Of a DNA stretch of 24,569 bases, positions 1-9,279 are shown in pieces (position 1 is the stretch's first letter; every line of letters starts with the position of its first letter). The notes below the pieces were generated by a model that worked only from the letters and a program-made list of their open reading frames with translations, searched no databases and was not told where the DNA came from. The position numbers and the translations under genes were made by a program. Source of the stretch: Bacteroidales bacterium UBA5072 (GTDB lineage Bacteria; Bacteroidota; Bacteroidia; Bacteroidales; UBA10428); assembly GCA_002415855.1 (NCBI GenBank), contig DIAS01000090.1, positions 1 through 24,569 on the forward strand. The letters run 5' to 3'.

Positions 1-283
1 CGCCTACTACAGGGGCCGCCGGGGTTATGGGTTGTGCGTTGATCACTGCATTGCCGGAAGCTACAGACGTGCAGCCTGCGGCATTCGTCACCCGGAAGGT
101 ATAGGTGCCCGTTGCCAGGCCGGTGAAGATCCCCGTGGTGCCTGTGCCGGTGATCGTTGTCGATCCCACCGATTCAATTACCGTCCAGGTCCCGGTTGCC
201 GGAAGTCCGCTCAGGGCGACACTCCCCGTGGCCGTTGCACAGGTGGGCTGCGTGATGGCGCCTACTACAGGGGCCGCCGGGGT
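1..283 (-). repeat. 258-bp tandem repeat unit inside the giant gene
   Basis: The first 25 bases of the window recur exactly at 259-283, a period of 258 bp or 86 codons, in frame with the minus-strand gene. The encoded unit begins TPAAPVVG and contains QPTC, SGLPATGTWTV and TGTYTFRVTNAAGC. This is an Ig-like repeat seen in many Bacteroidota surface proteins. Only one full unit and the start of a second are visible, so the copy number is unknown. Confidence 0.75.
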
Positions 284-3200
284 GTTTATAGTGACAGCAA
301 CAGTCTGTGTCAGCTGTTCACTGCAACCGTTGTTGTAAGCCAAAACATTGAAAGTTGCAGGGGTAGTAAGCGTACCTGATGGCAGGGTAATGATCCCTCC
401 TGTGCCTGCAACCGGTGTGCCGACAGGAATAGTTCCCTCCCGCAATTGATAATTGATACCTACCTGTGAGCCTTCCACTGAAATGACTGCAATACTGCCT
501 GAACACACGGAAGCAGTACCTGTTACTGTTAAGCTGGGTGAGGGTTCGGGATCCACCACTACATTCAGTATATCTGTACCTGTAAAACCACTGTTTTCTT
601 CATCCACCTTTACAGATCCATTACCAACAGCATTCCAGGTTACAGTAATGGAATTGGTATCTGTAAGTGAGGCCGGTGAACCTCCGGTGACGGTCCATGT
701 ATAATTATGTCCTGTAATTAACGGGGTAGTATAGGTAACTTCTTCTCCCAGGCAAACATTGGCATCCGTTGGGTTAATCTCCGGGGACGGTGTGTTCACT
801 ACTGTTATTGCCTGCAAATCCGATGCAGTACAGCCATTTGATGTGGTTTCGGTAACCTTTAACTGGTAAGTGGCAGCTGCGGCCATCGTGATATTGGTGG
901 AAGCAGCCGTCGGTGAAGTTATTGCACCCCCGTTTGCACCCTGCCATTCCCAAAAATAGGTACTACCATTGTTAATTGTAGAGAAAGTTCTTACTTCACC
1001 TGCCCCAACAGTAAATGTTCCCTGTATATCCGGAATAAAGGTATTTTTAACCGTTACCGGATAAGATGTCGGATCAACGGTACCTGCACCGGATGCATCT
1101 GAAACAGCAGTCAGCTGAATATTATGGATTCCGGTTCCACCAAGATCTGTGCCTGTAAGTTGAATATTATAAGTGCCTGAGGTAATACCTGATTGTGTAT
1201 AGCTGTTGCCTCCTGCACTATAGGTTATTGTCCAGTTAGGGGTTCCTGTCAGCAATACCGTAGCAGTAACAACTTCGCCGTTATTGCATATGCTACCAGG
1301 AGTAATGCTGGTAATGCGGGCTGTCACACCACTGACGCCCAGCGTGAAGACATATTGATCTGTAGATACCGGAGTACTGGTACCTACCGTGCCGGAAGCC
1401 AGAGAGCCACTCACAACGTTCCCTTTTTCTTCCCATTGGTTTGAGGCAGTCCACTCCGCAACCCTGGTGGAATTCACGGTAAATATTTTGCTGAAATCAT
1501 CCCAGCGTATCCTTACATTGGCTGTATTTCCACCTGGCCTGGTCACAACCCAGTACTCATTATCGCTCACAGTTGTAAGGGGTGACAAAAGATTGGACCG
1601 GGTATAACCGCCACTGCCGGGATCGGCGTTCACATAGCGAGCAATCCACGTATTTGTTGCACTTACTCCCGAAAGAAGGATATTGCCGTATCGGGCAGGT
1701 TTTAACGAAGCAGCATTGTAGTTGCCAACCGGAAAATTAAAGAACTGCCCACTCAGCATGCGCTTGCCAACCGGCCCATTTACAAATGAGGCATCACTGC
1801 CGCCAATAACCGCCAGGGTTGAGGTATTTGTAATGGTCAGCAAGTCTGTGGCTGTAGTATTGATGTTACCTGAGGTCAGGAACAGCCTGTTTGCTATCTC
1901 AGCCGTTCCAACCAATGTAGCACCTGACAGGTTATTGATCCTGAAGTTATAAAAATGCTCCGGACCAGGTGAATTTATCGTTTGAAGCGATGTCCCTTCG
2001 AATGCCACCAGGCCCTGGCCGGGCACAAAACCATTGGTTACATTATCAGTCCAATTGCCCCAGAGAATGATATTTTTGTGATAGATGTCGTTCAGCAGCT
2101 GACTTCCCGTAATGAGGAAATTACCCTTAACAAGAATATTCATGCAGGACAGGTATTTACTGACAGGACCTGTGAATTCAAGATTCTGGTATTCCTTCAG
2201 GATAGGTGAGATACTGGAAATTACGCCACCTGTAGAACCATTGTATTCGACCGTGCTGCCGGTGGTATTCATAAAGTTTGTGAAATCCCCGCCAGGGAAT
2301 ACAAATTGTCCGGCACTGGTATTGCTCATGATGAGGCGGCCACCTCCGCTGAAATGTCCAAAACTATGACCAACCGTAATACCCAAGTCAAGGACCCCGT
2401 CATTGAGAACTGAATAAGTCAACTGGTCATCGTTTTGCACTTTTACGATATGAGTTGGCGCAATAATTACAGGATTACCATCAGGTGGCGTTGCCGCTGA
2501 TGCAACATCAGCATGTCCTGTGGTTGACCAGGTAGTTGCAGTGTTCCAGTCAGCACCGGTTGTGTTAATATTGGGTGCCAGATTACGGCTGTAATAGGTA
2601 GGCTTGGAACTAAAATTGCCAGGTTCGCCACAAGTATATTCCCCATCGATATAATTCTGAGAAATGGTAATGGTATTAGCAGTAGTATTCATTACCCCGG
2701 GTCCCAGGTTGTTCCAGTTATTGTTATAATAACGTGCCCCAACGTAGAGCAACTCATTTCCTCTTACGTCGTTCTCATCGTAGTTGTAGATTTGTGTAAC
2801 GCCGGTCATGCCGCCGAAAGCGGTACTGGTGACGTTCCAGTAATATTGCAGCTCATCAACTGATGAATTGGAAAGGGATGGTATTTTGATATTCACCGGT
2901 TTGACCGTTATGCTGCCCGGAGAAGAATAGACTACATTGTAAGTGACCGGTGTGTATTTTCCGGCCACGCCGATAGGAAAGGTAAAGGGAGCCGGAGATG
3001 CCGGGAATACTTTTTTGATTCCCGCATCACTCAGCGTGCCATTTGTAATGATGAAATTGTTATTCCCCGTTGTACCAGGTGATCCGCCAATCGAGGAGGC
3101 ACTTTCAAGCATCAGAAGATTATCATTCAGATACAGGTAACCAGTGGTAAGGGTGAGTACTTTGTTAACAGTAATATTGGCCATCAGTGTAGCACCATTG

Positions 3201-6200
3201 TTGGCCCCGTTGGTTAGATTGACGTTGCCGAACTGTCCTGCACCGTTTCCGGAAATGATCTGAATTCTGGTACCCTGAATAGTCAGGTTACCAGAGCCGG
3301 AGGAGGCATGAATACCATTGTTGATGATGTTACCCAGGGTAATGATATTCAGGTTGCCCACATTGATGAGCGTACCACTGTTGATTGTCAGCGAATCGGT
3401 TATCGTTGGCTGAAAGGCTCCTGAACTCTGAAACGATATACCCGAAGCTGCAGATTTGTCAATCATCAGTTTGTTAAAGGTTGTATTGGCCCCAAATGAG
3501 GCGATCTGTGAGTTGCTGCCGTTAAAAGTTGTGAGGTTTGTTCCGGCAGAAAAGTTACCATTGTTGGTATAATTACCGGCAATGCTGAGATTTTTATTGT
3601 TGCAGTCAAATGTACTGTTGGCGGCAATAGTAAGATTGCCGGTCAGGACTAGAGAATTCACCATGATCCTTGCAGTGGCAACATTGGTGACATTACCTGT
3701 CACGGATAAATGATGCAGATTACAGGTGGCGTCGATATTATAGGTGTAATTGTTGGTAAGAGGACCCTGTGAAAGGTTAATGGTTCCGCCTGTGACATTA
3801 CTGATTTCAGGTCTCAGATAAACATCGCCAAAATCGGTGCTGTTGCCACCCCCTCTGACTATGTTGATTACACCGCCACTGAAAGAGAATGCACTATTGA
3901 CATTGCATATTTCGAATTTGGCCCTGGTATTGTCCGCGTTCTTACCGTAAATATTGACAATTCCACCCGATTGGCCATACCTTAAGGCCCCTTGCGTAAT
4001 GTTTGAATTACGTTTAACCTGACCGTTGATATTCAGAGTACCTTCTGACACAAAGATTTCCGGTTGGCCTTCCGACGAGTATTCAATGCAATTCCTGCGG
4101 TTATTCGTCATGTTTCCGATATTCATCGTTCCTGCCAGAACCTCGAGCTTCCCGATCAGAAACAGTGTGCTGTCGATGTTGTTGTTGACCACTGTAATGG
4201 TAGCGGAGTCCACGCTGAGGCATCCGGTTTCTGGGATTGAGAAACTCATGTTTCTGGAAAGGATCACAGTGCCCTGTTTAAAGCGGATGGTTCCATTTCT
4301 CAACTTTAAAGCAGGATCGAAAGTTGCTGAGGTTGAGATATTAGCCCTGACATTGAGAACAGGAGTCTGCGAGTTACCTTTGTCAATCTCCAGCGAATAG
4401 AATGATTTGGCCCCACCCCCGATGCTGGCATCCGCAGGACCTTTGAAATAAGTAAGTATACGTCCGGTGCCATTGTTGACATTAAATGTTCCTGATCCGG
4501 AAAGACTGCCGTATAATTCCAGTACATGATTTGCCGTACCGGTGTTCAGAACAGTGAATGAACCGTCGGCGATCAGGTTACGCAATACCTTAATCGTGTG
4601 AATAAAGTTGTTTTGTACCTCGAATGTCCCTGAAACAATATTCAAATCGCGGTTAATGATAATGGTATGGGCAGCAGCCGTATTGGTATTGGCTTCTCCT
4701 GTGCCGGTACCGGCTATGGTCAGATCATTATAAACCGTCAGGTTGGAGTTTGGCAGGCTGATGATTGATCCGGCAGCAGGGCTGATCTTCAGGTTATAGT
4801 AATGATCGAGGGGTAATCCAGTGACCGCGGATGAGGTGGGAATTGTGAAGGCACCGGGACCTGTTGTGTAATACTCAACCGTGCCGCCGGTTTCACCGAT
4901 AAAATCACCAAAATCACCCTGTGGAAAGTAATTGGTTCTGGCAATCCGCAAGGTTCCGGTACCGGAAACGCCTTTGTCGGGCATTGCCTCAAAGTTGTGA
5001 CCAGCAGTGGCTTTAAGATCAAGGGTAGAGCGATAATAAATGGACAGGCTTCCGGCAGTTTTACCGTCCTCGTTTATTGTAACCGTATGCTGGTGGGTAG
5101 CATCACCTATAACAACCAGGGTATTGCCGTCGGGTATACTTGCCGGGCCGCCGATGCCGACGCCGACCGATGACCAGGTGGCAGTATTATTCCAGTCCCC
5201 GTTCACACCGGTGCTATAGCGTACAGCTATGGTAGCGAATGCAGCTGGCTCACCCGCCGTGTAATCACCGTAAGCTGTAGAGGCAGTATCATACGTGAAA
5301 ACATTGGTTCCGTCATTTACCAGTACGGTGTTATTGATATACTGCCATGCTGTTGCGGTACTGTTCCCGTAAACAGCAGGAACATAATTGCCCTCCGTGC
5401 CGCTGACAAAATCGTTTGACAGGGGATCATAAGTATAATTGTGCACAACGGATCTTGCAGGAACCCCGGAAAATCCTGTACTTTCAGTTTTCCAGTAACA
5501 GGCGAGGGAATTGGGACTTTGTACCAACGGATGACGGCCATTGACCGGCCGTGTTGTTACGGTTCCGAAGGAGGCTGGTGTGCTGCCAAACCTGATGGAG
5601 GCAGGCATATAGTAATAAGTGGTATTGGATGCATTGTAGAAGCCAAACGGAAAAACAAAGTCGCTGGTGCTGCTGTATGTTTTGCTCACTCCGCCGTCCG
5701 ACATCAGCCCGCTGGTTTGTATCATGCGGACATTGCTGAAGCTTTTTCCGGTACCGGTCAAATTATCAAATACATCGGCTCCCGAAGCAAATGCAAGATT
5801 ATAGGGCCCAATATTCAGCCGGGCTGCAGCATTAGCCAGCCGTAATTCTCCGGTTACCGTTGTGCTGGCGGCAAGAATTACCGAACCACTTGTTTTATTC
5901 AGGGTCAGGTTGTTAAATTTGCCCCTTCCGTTTCCCGAGATCGTTTGCACGCCAGTGCCGGTAAGCTGAATGCTTCCTGCACCACTTACCGGCTTAAAAT
6001 GCGTGCCAGAATTTTGAATATTTCCCTGTACCTCAAGTGTACGGCCATTATCTATGAATGTACAGGCGCTGTCGATCTGAAAACCTGCCCTGACAACAAC
6101 CGGAATGGCAGCACTGGTATTATTCAGGGTCAGGACAGAAGCATTGGAAAGGGTAAGATTGTTGAGGTCACCCGTAATTGTTCCTTGTATATCAAAACTT

Positions 6201-8080
6201 TGCGGACCATTTCCATTAAAAATTGTTGTGTTTGTGCCCGGAGCATAAAAAGTACCCGTCGGAATTGTGAAGTTGCCACCGACTAACACATTGACATTTT
6301 GCGTATTGGTAAATCTGGAAACATCCTGTAACGACAAATCCTGAAGTACTATTAAAGGCAATGCTGCTGTAAGTAATGTAGGCTGAGCGAATCCGGCAAT
6401 ATTTCTTACCTGAAAACTGTTTGCGTTTCCATAGATCTGCAGGTTCGGCAAGGGTACGGCAGAATTCATATACGCCGCCCGAGTTGTAGTGTTAATGCGT
6501 ATTGTACCTCCTGTAACATTAACATTTTTGGGCAAACTGCCTAATACCAGACTGAAATTCTGCGCATTTCCTCCTCCGTTAAAAGATTGTTGTATGTTGA
6601 TGATTCCTCCGGACATCACAAAAACATTCTCGGGAAAGGGTATCGAAAAAGAAGCATGTTGGTTTGTAGCACCTGATATGTCATATCCTGTAAGTGTCAG
6701 GCTGCCTCCATACATTTTAAAAGCTCCCCGGTGAACCCCAACCGCCAGAACCGAGGTTCTGAGGGATCGTGTGGTGATGGTACCACCTTCGATCTCATAA
6801 TTTCCTGATTCCCTGAGGATCATTCCGATCTCTCCGATAAAGCTTGCCTGGCAGTCGGATGAAAACCTGATTTTTCCATAGGCATATATGCCACTGTAGC
6901 CGGTTGTAGAATTAAAAGCAACGGAACAACCATCGAACCAAAGTCCGGCATCCTCATCTACCACATAAGCATCCGTTGTCAACGACGGGATATTTATGCC
7001 AGGGCCCAAACGAAGTGTACCGGATAGTAATCCGAGAGCATTCATGTTGGGTATATTGGGAGCGGTTCCGGGGTTGAAATTCTGCCGGTTGTTGCGACCC
7101 ATCAGTTGAAAATTGGCAGAATTTATGGCATCGATATTCAGGATATAAGTCTGGTCGGTTCCTTTGGAGATCTCGATCCGGTAAAATACCGTTGGGCCGT
7201 TACAGGTAACATACTGGTCTTTTGAGGCATTGTTAAAAATGACATCGGAATACCCTTCTGAAGCTGCAGGATCGGTGGTGTATTTTGGTGCAGCCAGTGT
7301 AGTAAATTTCACTGTACCGTTATTTGTCAGATTGCCGCTCAGATAGATCTGATGTCTGTAATTTTGTGCGCCAACAAGAATCTGGCCATTTGATTCAACC
7401 ACAACATCACCAGTAACCCTGACAGTCCTGGGCAGATAGCCCGCCACGCTCCTGCCTATCCTCAGAATTCCTCTTCGGATGGTAAGGTTCCCGTTTACGG
7501 TAAGATTCGTGGCGTTGTCATAAAAGGCTTCATCTCCTGCATTGGAGATATTCAGGATCAGGTTATTGTAAGTAAACTGGTTAATAGTAAAACCGCCTGC
7601 CAGTCCGTAGTACTCAACAGTACCGCCACCGTTCTGTACAAATGTCCCGGAGGCGAAAGCAGGAAAACTAGCTGTAGACAGTTTTAAAAGTCCGGAACCG
7701 CCGAAAGATCCAAAGCTATGTGCATTGGTATTGCTGGTCAAATCGAGAACCGCACCTTCCTCAATCGTAAAACCAAACGTCGTAATTGCAGGTACTGAAG
7801 GCTGAATAGTAACAACACGCCCGTTAAGAATGACCACAGTATTGTCAGTTCTTGATGAAGGCGTAGTATTTGAAGGATTGATCAAGGTTGTTCCCGATGG
7901 ATCAGTGGTCCAGGTTCTCCAATCTGTCCAGTTACCCGACTGGTAGCTATACCAGGTTGTTTGTTGCGCGGAAACTCCTGCTGAAATCAGCACCTGTAAT
8001 ACAATGACCAAAAGTGTAATATGGTGCTTGAAAAACGATCGAACCAGACAGAACAGGCTTTTTCGGATTTTAGTCTTCAT
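1..8080 (-). CDS. Giant modular secreted surface protein (3' end beyond window)
   Basis: The frame is open without a stop from an ATG at 8080 down to the window edge, at least 2693 codons. The N-terminus has a long basic region and a hydrophobic segment ending in VSA|QQ (residues 36-40), a signal peptidase I type signal. Three related modules follow. Each opens with a G-x-W...TW header (near residues 45, 960 and 1845) and carries GGTVEYY or STVEYNG strands about 110 residues later. Each also has long Asn/Thr/Gly-rich stretches that look like beta-helix or beta-sandwich repeats, and an FPFG/FPIG/FPVG-type segment near its end. From about residue 2250 the protein changes to Ig/PKD-like domains, then an APVVG...QPTC...LSGLPATGTW repeat at the left edge. 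This architecture is typical of Bacteroidota cell-surface or adhesin-like proteins exported by type IX secretion. The sorting domain that would prove it would lie outside the window. Substrate and function are unknown. Confidence 0.88.
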   Translation of the reverse strand, partial: MKTKIRKSLFCLVRSFFKHHITLLVIVLQVLISAGVSAQQTTWYSYQSGNWTDWRTWTTDPSGTTLINPSNTTPSSRTDNTVVILNGRVVTIQPSVPAITTFGFTIEEGAVLDLTSNTNAHSFGSFGGSGLLKLSTASFPAFASGTFVQNGGGTVEYYGLAGGFTINQFTYNNLILNISNAGDEAFYDNATNLTVNGNLTIRRGILRIGRSVAGYLPRTVRVTGDVVVESNGQILVGAQNYRHQIYLSGNLTNNGTVKFTTLAAPKYTTDPAASEGYSDVIFNNASKDQYVTCNGPTVFYRIEISKGTDQTYILNIDAINSANFQLMGRNNRQNFNPGTAPNIPNMNALGLLSGTLRLGPGINIPSLTTDAYVVDEDAGLWFDGCSVAFNSTTGYSGIYAYGKIRFSSDCQASFIGEIGMILRESGNYEIEGGTITTRSLRTSVLAVGVHRGAFKMYGGSLTLTGYDISGATNQHASFSIPFPENVFVMSGGIINIQQSFNGGGNAQNFSLVLGSLPKNVNVTGGTIRINTTTRAAYMNSAVPLPNLQIYGNANSFQVRNIAGFAQPTLLTAALPLIVLQDLSLQDVSRFTNTQNVNVLVGGNFTIPTGTFYAPGTNTTIFNGNGPQSFDIQGTITGDLNNLTLSNASVLTLNNTSAAIPVVVRAGFQIDSACTFIDNGRTLEVQGNIQNSGTHFKPVSGAGSIQLTGTGVQTISGNGRGKFNNLTLNKTSGSVILAASTTVTGELRLANAAARLNIGPYNLAFASGADVFDNLTGTGKSFSNVRMIQTSGLMSDGGVSKTYSSTSDFVFPFGFYNASNTTYYYMPASIRFGSTPASFGTVTTRPVNGRHPLVQSPNSLACYWKTESTGFSGVPARSVVHNYTYDPLSNDFVSGTEGNYVPAVYGNSTATAWQYINNTVLVNDGTNVFTYDTASTAYGDYTAGEPAAFATIAVRYSTGVNGDWNNTATWSSVGVGIGGPASIPDGNTLVVIGDATHQHTVTINEDGKTAGSLSIYYRSTLDLKATAGHNFEAMPDKGVSGTGTLRIARTNYFPQGDFGDFIGETGGTVEYYTTGPGAFTIPTSSAVTGLPLDHYYNLKISPAAGSIISLPNSNLTVYNDLTIAGTGTGEANTNTAAAHTIIINRDLNIVSGTFEVQNNFIHTIKVLRNLIADGSFTVLNTGTANHVLELYGSLSGSGTFNVNNGTGRILTYFKGPADASIGGGAKSFYSLEIDKGNSQTPVLNVRANISTSATFDPALKLRNGTIRFKQGTVILSRNMSFSIPETGCLSVDSATITVVNNNIDSTLFLIGKLEVLAGTMNIGNMTNNRRNCIEYSSEGQPEIFVSEGTLNINGQVKRNSNITQGALRYGQSGGIVNIYGKNADNTRAKFEICNVNSAFSFSGGVINIVRGGGNSTDFGDVYLRPEISNVTGGTINLSQGPLTNNYTYNIDATCNLHHLSVTGNVTNVATARIMVNSLVLTGNLTIAANSTFDCNNKNLSIAGNYTNNGNFSAGTNLTTFNGSNSQIASFGANTTFNKLMIDKSAASGISFQSSGAFQPTITDSLTINSGTLINVGNLNIITLGNIINNGIHASSGSGNLTIQGTRIQIISGNGAGQFGNVNLTNGANNGATLMANITVNKVLTLTTGYLYLNDNLLMLESASSIGGSPGTTGNNNFIITNGTLSDAGIKKVFPASPAPFTFPIGVAGKYTPVTYNVVYSSPGSITVKPVNIKIPSLSNSSVDELQYYWNVTSTAFGGMTGVTQIYNYDENDVRGNELLYVGARYYNNNWNNLGPGVMNTTANTITISQNYIDGEYTCGEPGNFSSKPTYYSRNLAPNINTTGADWNTATTWSTTGHADVASAATPPDGNPVIIAPTHIVKVQNDDQLTYSVLNDGVLDLGITVGHSFGHFSGGGRLIMSNTSAGQFVFPGGDFTNFMNTTGSTVEYNGSTGGVISSISPILKEYQNLEFTGPVSKYLSCMNILVKGNFLITGSQLLNDIYHKNIILWGNWTDNVTNGFVPGQGLVAFEGTSLQTINSPGPEHFYNFRINNLSGATLVGTAEIANRLFLTSGNINTTATDLLTITNTSTLAVIGGSDASFVNGPVGKRMLSGQFFNFPVGNYNAASLKPARYGNILLSGVSATNTWIARYVNADPGSGGYTRSNLLSPLTTVSDNEYWVVTRPGGNTANVRIRWDDFSKIFTVNSTRVAEWTASNQWEEKGNVVSGSLASGTVGTSTPVSTDQYVFTLGVSGVTARITSITPGSICNNGEVVTATVLLTGTPNWTITYSAGGNSYTQSGITSGTYNIQLTGTDLGGTGIHNIQLTAVSDASGAGTVDPTSYPVTVKNTFIPDIQGTFTVGAGEVRTFSTINNGSTYFWEWQGANGGAITSPTAASTNITMAAAATYQLKVTETTSNGCTASDLQAITVVNTPSPEINPTDANVCLGEEVTYTTPLITGHNYTWTVTGGSPASLTDTNSITVTWNAVGNGSVKVDEENSGFTGTDILNVVVDPEPSPSLTVTGTASVCSGSIAVISVEGSQVGINYQLREGTIPVGTPVAGTGGIITLPSGTLTTPATFNVLAYNNGCSEQLTQTVAVTINTPAAPVVGAITQPTCATATGSVALSGLPATGTWTVIESVGSTTITGTGTTGIFTGLATGTYTFRVTNAAGCTSVASGNAVINAQPITPAAPVVG

Positions 8081-8292
8081 AACAAGTTATGGGTTACGGT
8101 TATTGGCAAGTTATTACAACAGCCAGCATATTAAAAACAATTAAGGAATTACTTATCAACTTTTTTTGAATAATGCGCTTTATTGAGTTGATTATGCTTA
8201 CTTTAGGGCTAAGTTCCGACCACCTATTTCAACCATAGAGTTTGAAGTTCAATTTATTGATATAATTCATCTACAGAAAAATGAAATTCCCT

Positions 8293-8300
8293 TAAATTTG
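8293..8300 (+). promoter_or_regulatory. Candidate Bacteroidota -7 element for the TIM-barrel lipoprotein gene
   Basis: TAAATTTG matches the TAnnTTTG -7 consensus exactly and lies 22 bp before the ATG at 8323. No good TTG -33 element sits at the usual distance; the nearest is at 8257-8259, which is too far upstream. No clear element was found for the divergent giant gene; a TAACTTGC sequence on the minus strand at 8106-8113 is a weak candidate. Confidence 0.45.
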
Positions 8301-8322
8301 TCGCATTTTAAATTAAACCACC

Positions 8323-9186
8323 ATGACTAAATTCAAAATTAACTATTTGTTTCTGATGCTTTTAACAGCATCTCTTTTACCGATTGCCTGTAAGAAGCCT
8401 GTTGAACAGAAGAAGAGCATCGGCCTTCAGCTCTACTCCCTTCGTGACAGTATGGCTACCGATGCAGTGAAAACCATCGAAGAGGTCGGCAAAATAGGTT
8501 ATGCTTTTGTTGAGCCGGCCGGATATGACAAGGGCACTTTTTATGGCATGAGCCCTGCTGATTTTAAAGCCGTTGTTGAAAAGAATGGGATGACCGTGCT
8601 GAGTTCTCATACCGGTATGCCGGTGCCGGATTCAGCCCGTTGGAATGCTGCCATGGCCTGGTGGGATACCTGTATTACCTCACATGCACAGGCCGGCGTA
8701 AAGTACATTGTTCAGCCATTTATGGACAGTGTTGGCTATCAATCACTGGCAGGCTTGAAACGCTATTGTGACTATTTTAACACTGTTGGTGAAAAGTGCC
8801 GTGCTCAAGGCATCCGTTTCGGATACCATAATCATTCCGGGGAATTTCAAAATCTGGAAGGTCAGGTTATCTATGATTTCATGTTGCAGAATACCGATTC
8901 CTCCAAAGTGTTTTTCCAGATGGATCTCTATTGGATCCAGGAAGGCGGAGCCAATGCAGTGGAATACTTCAGCAAGTATCCGGGTCGTTTTACCTCCTGG
9001 CATGTCAAAGATTCTTTGGAAGTCGGGGCCAGCGGCAAGATGGATTTCAAGACTATTTTTGAAAATGCTGCTCTGGCCGGGATGAAGTATTATGTTGTTG
9101 AACAGGAAGCTTTTACTAAGACTCCTTTTGAAGGTGTTAAACAATCCTTCGATTTTCTGAATACGGCAGAATATGTAAAGCAGTAA
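8323..9186 (+). CDS. Sugar phosphate isomerase/epimerase-like TIM-barrel lipoprotein
   Basis: The 287-residue product has a hydrophobic N-terminus ending in LPIAC (Cys23), a probable lipoprotein signal. Proline at -3 makes the lipobox imperfect. The rest matches the xylose-isomerase-like / AP-endonuclease-2 TIM barrel: IGLQLYSLRD at 33-42, a GYHNHSGEF strand (His169, His171), QMDLYW (Asp201), SWHVKD (His227) and YVVEQE (Glu260). These are the usual divalent-metal and active-site positions of the fold. Exported members are common near glycoside-degrading genes in Bacteroidota and act on sugars or keto-sugars. The exact substrate cannot be read here. The gene is followed by a strong terminator, so it appears to be a single transcription unit, although the next two genes also look carbohydrate-related. 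Confidence 0.85.
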   Translation: MTKFKINYLFLMLLTASLLPIACKKPVEQKKSIGLQLYSLRDSMATDAVKTIEEVGKIGYAFVEPAGYDKGTFYGMSPADFKAVVEKNGMTVLSSHTGMPVPDSARWNAAMAWWDTCITSHAQAGVKYIVQPFMDSVGYQSLAGLKRYCDYFNTVGEKCRAQGIRFGYHNHSGEFQNLEGQVIYDFMLQNTDSSKVFFQMDLYWIQEGGANAVEYFSKYPGRFTSWHVKDSLEVGASGKMDFKTIFENAALAGMKYYVVEQEAFTKTPFEGVKQSFDFLNTAEYVKQ

Positions 9187-9209
9187 AACCTGTAAATAAC
9201 ACTTCTTTT

Positions 9210-9243
9210 GAGACTCCGCCCTGGTTGCGGGGTCTCTTTTTTT
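9210..9243 (+). terminator. Rho-independent terminator after the TIM-barrel gene
   Basis: GAGACTCCGC pairs with GCGGGGTCTC (10 bp, one G-U) around a 7-base loop and is followed by seven T. It starts 23 bases after the stop codon. It separates the isomerase-like gene from the GH43-like gene. Confidence 0.9.
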
Positions 9244-9279
9244 ATGCAGAATTTTGTAACTTGCATAAAACAAAAAGCT

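Noticed and set aside
1..283. Possible CRISPR-like direct repeat
   Set aside because: The 25-base repeat has a 258-bp period, is in frame and encodes a protein repeat; there are no short spacers.
32..6734. Many plus-strand open frames of 60-134 codons across the giant gene
   Set aside because: They are antisense shadows of one continuous minus-strand frame with a signal peptide and coherent domain repeats; they show no family motifs and low-complexity composition.
8169..8184. Imperfect 16-bp palindrome AATAATGCGCTTTATT in the divergent intergenic region
   Set aside because: A single A/T-rich palindrome with one mismatch is expected by chance here and there is no linked regulator gene.
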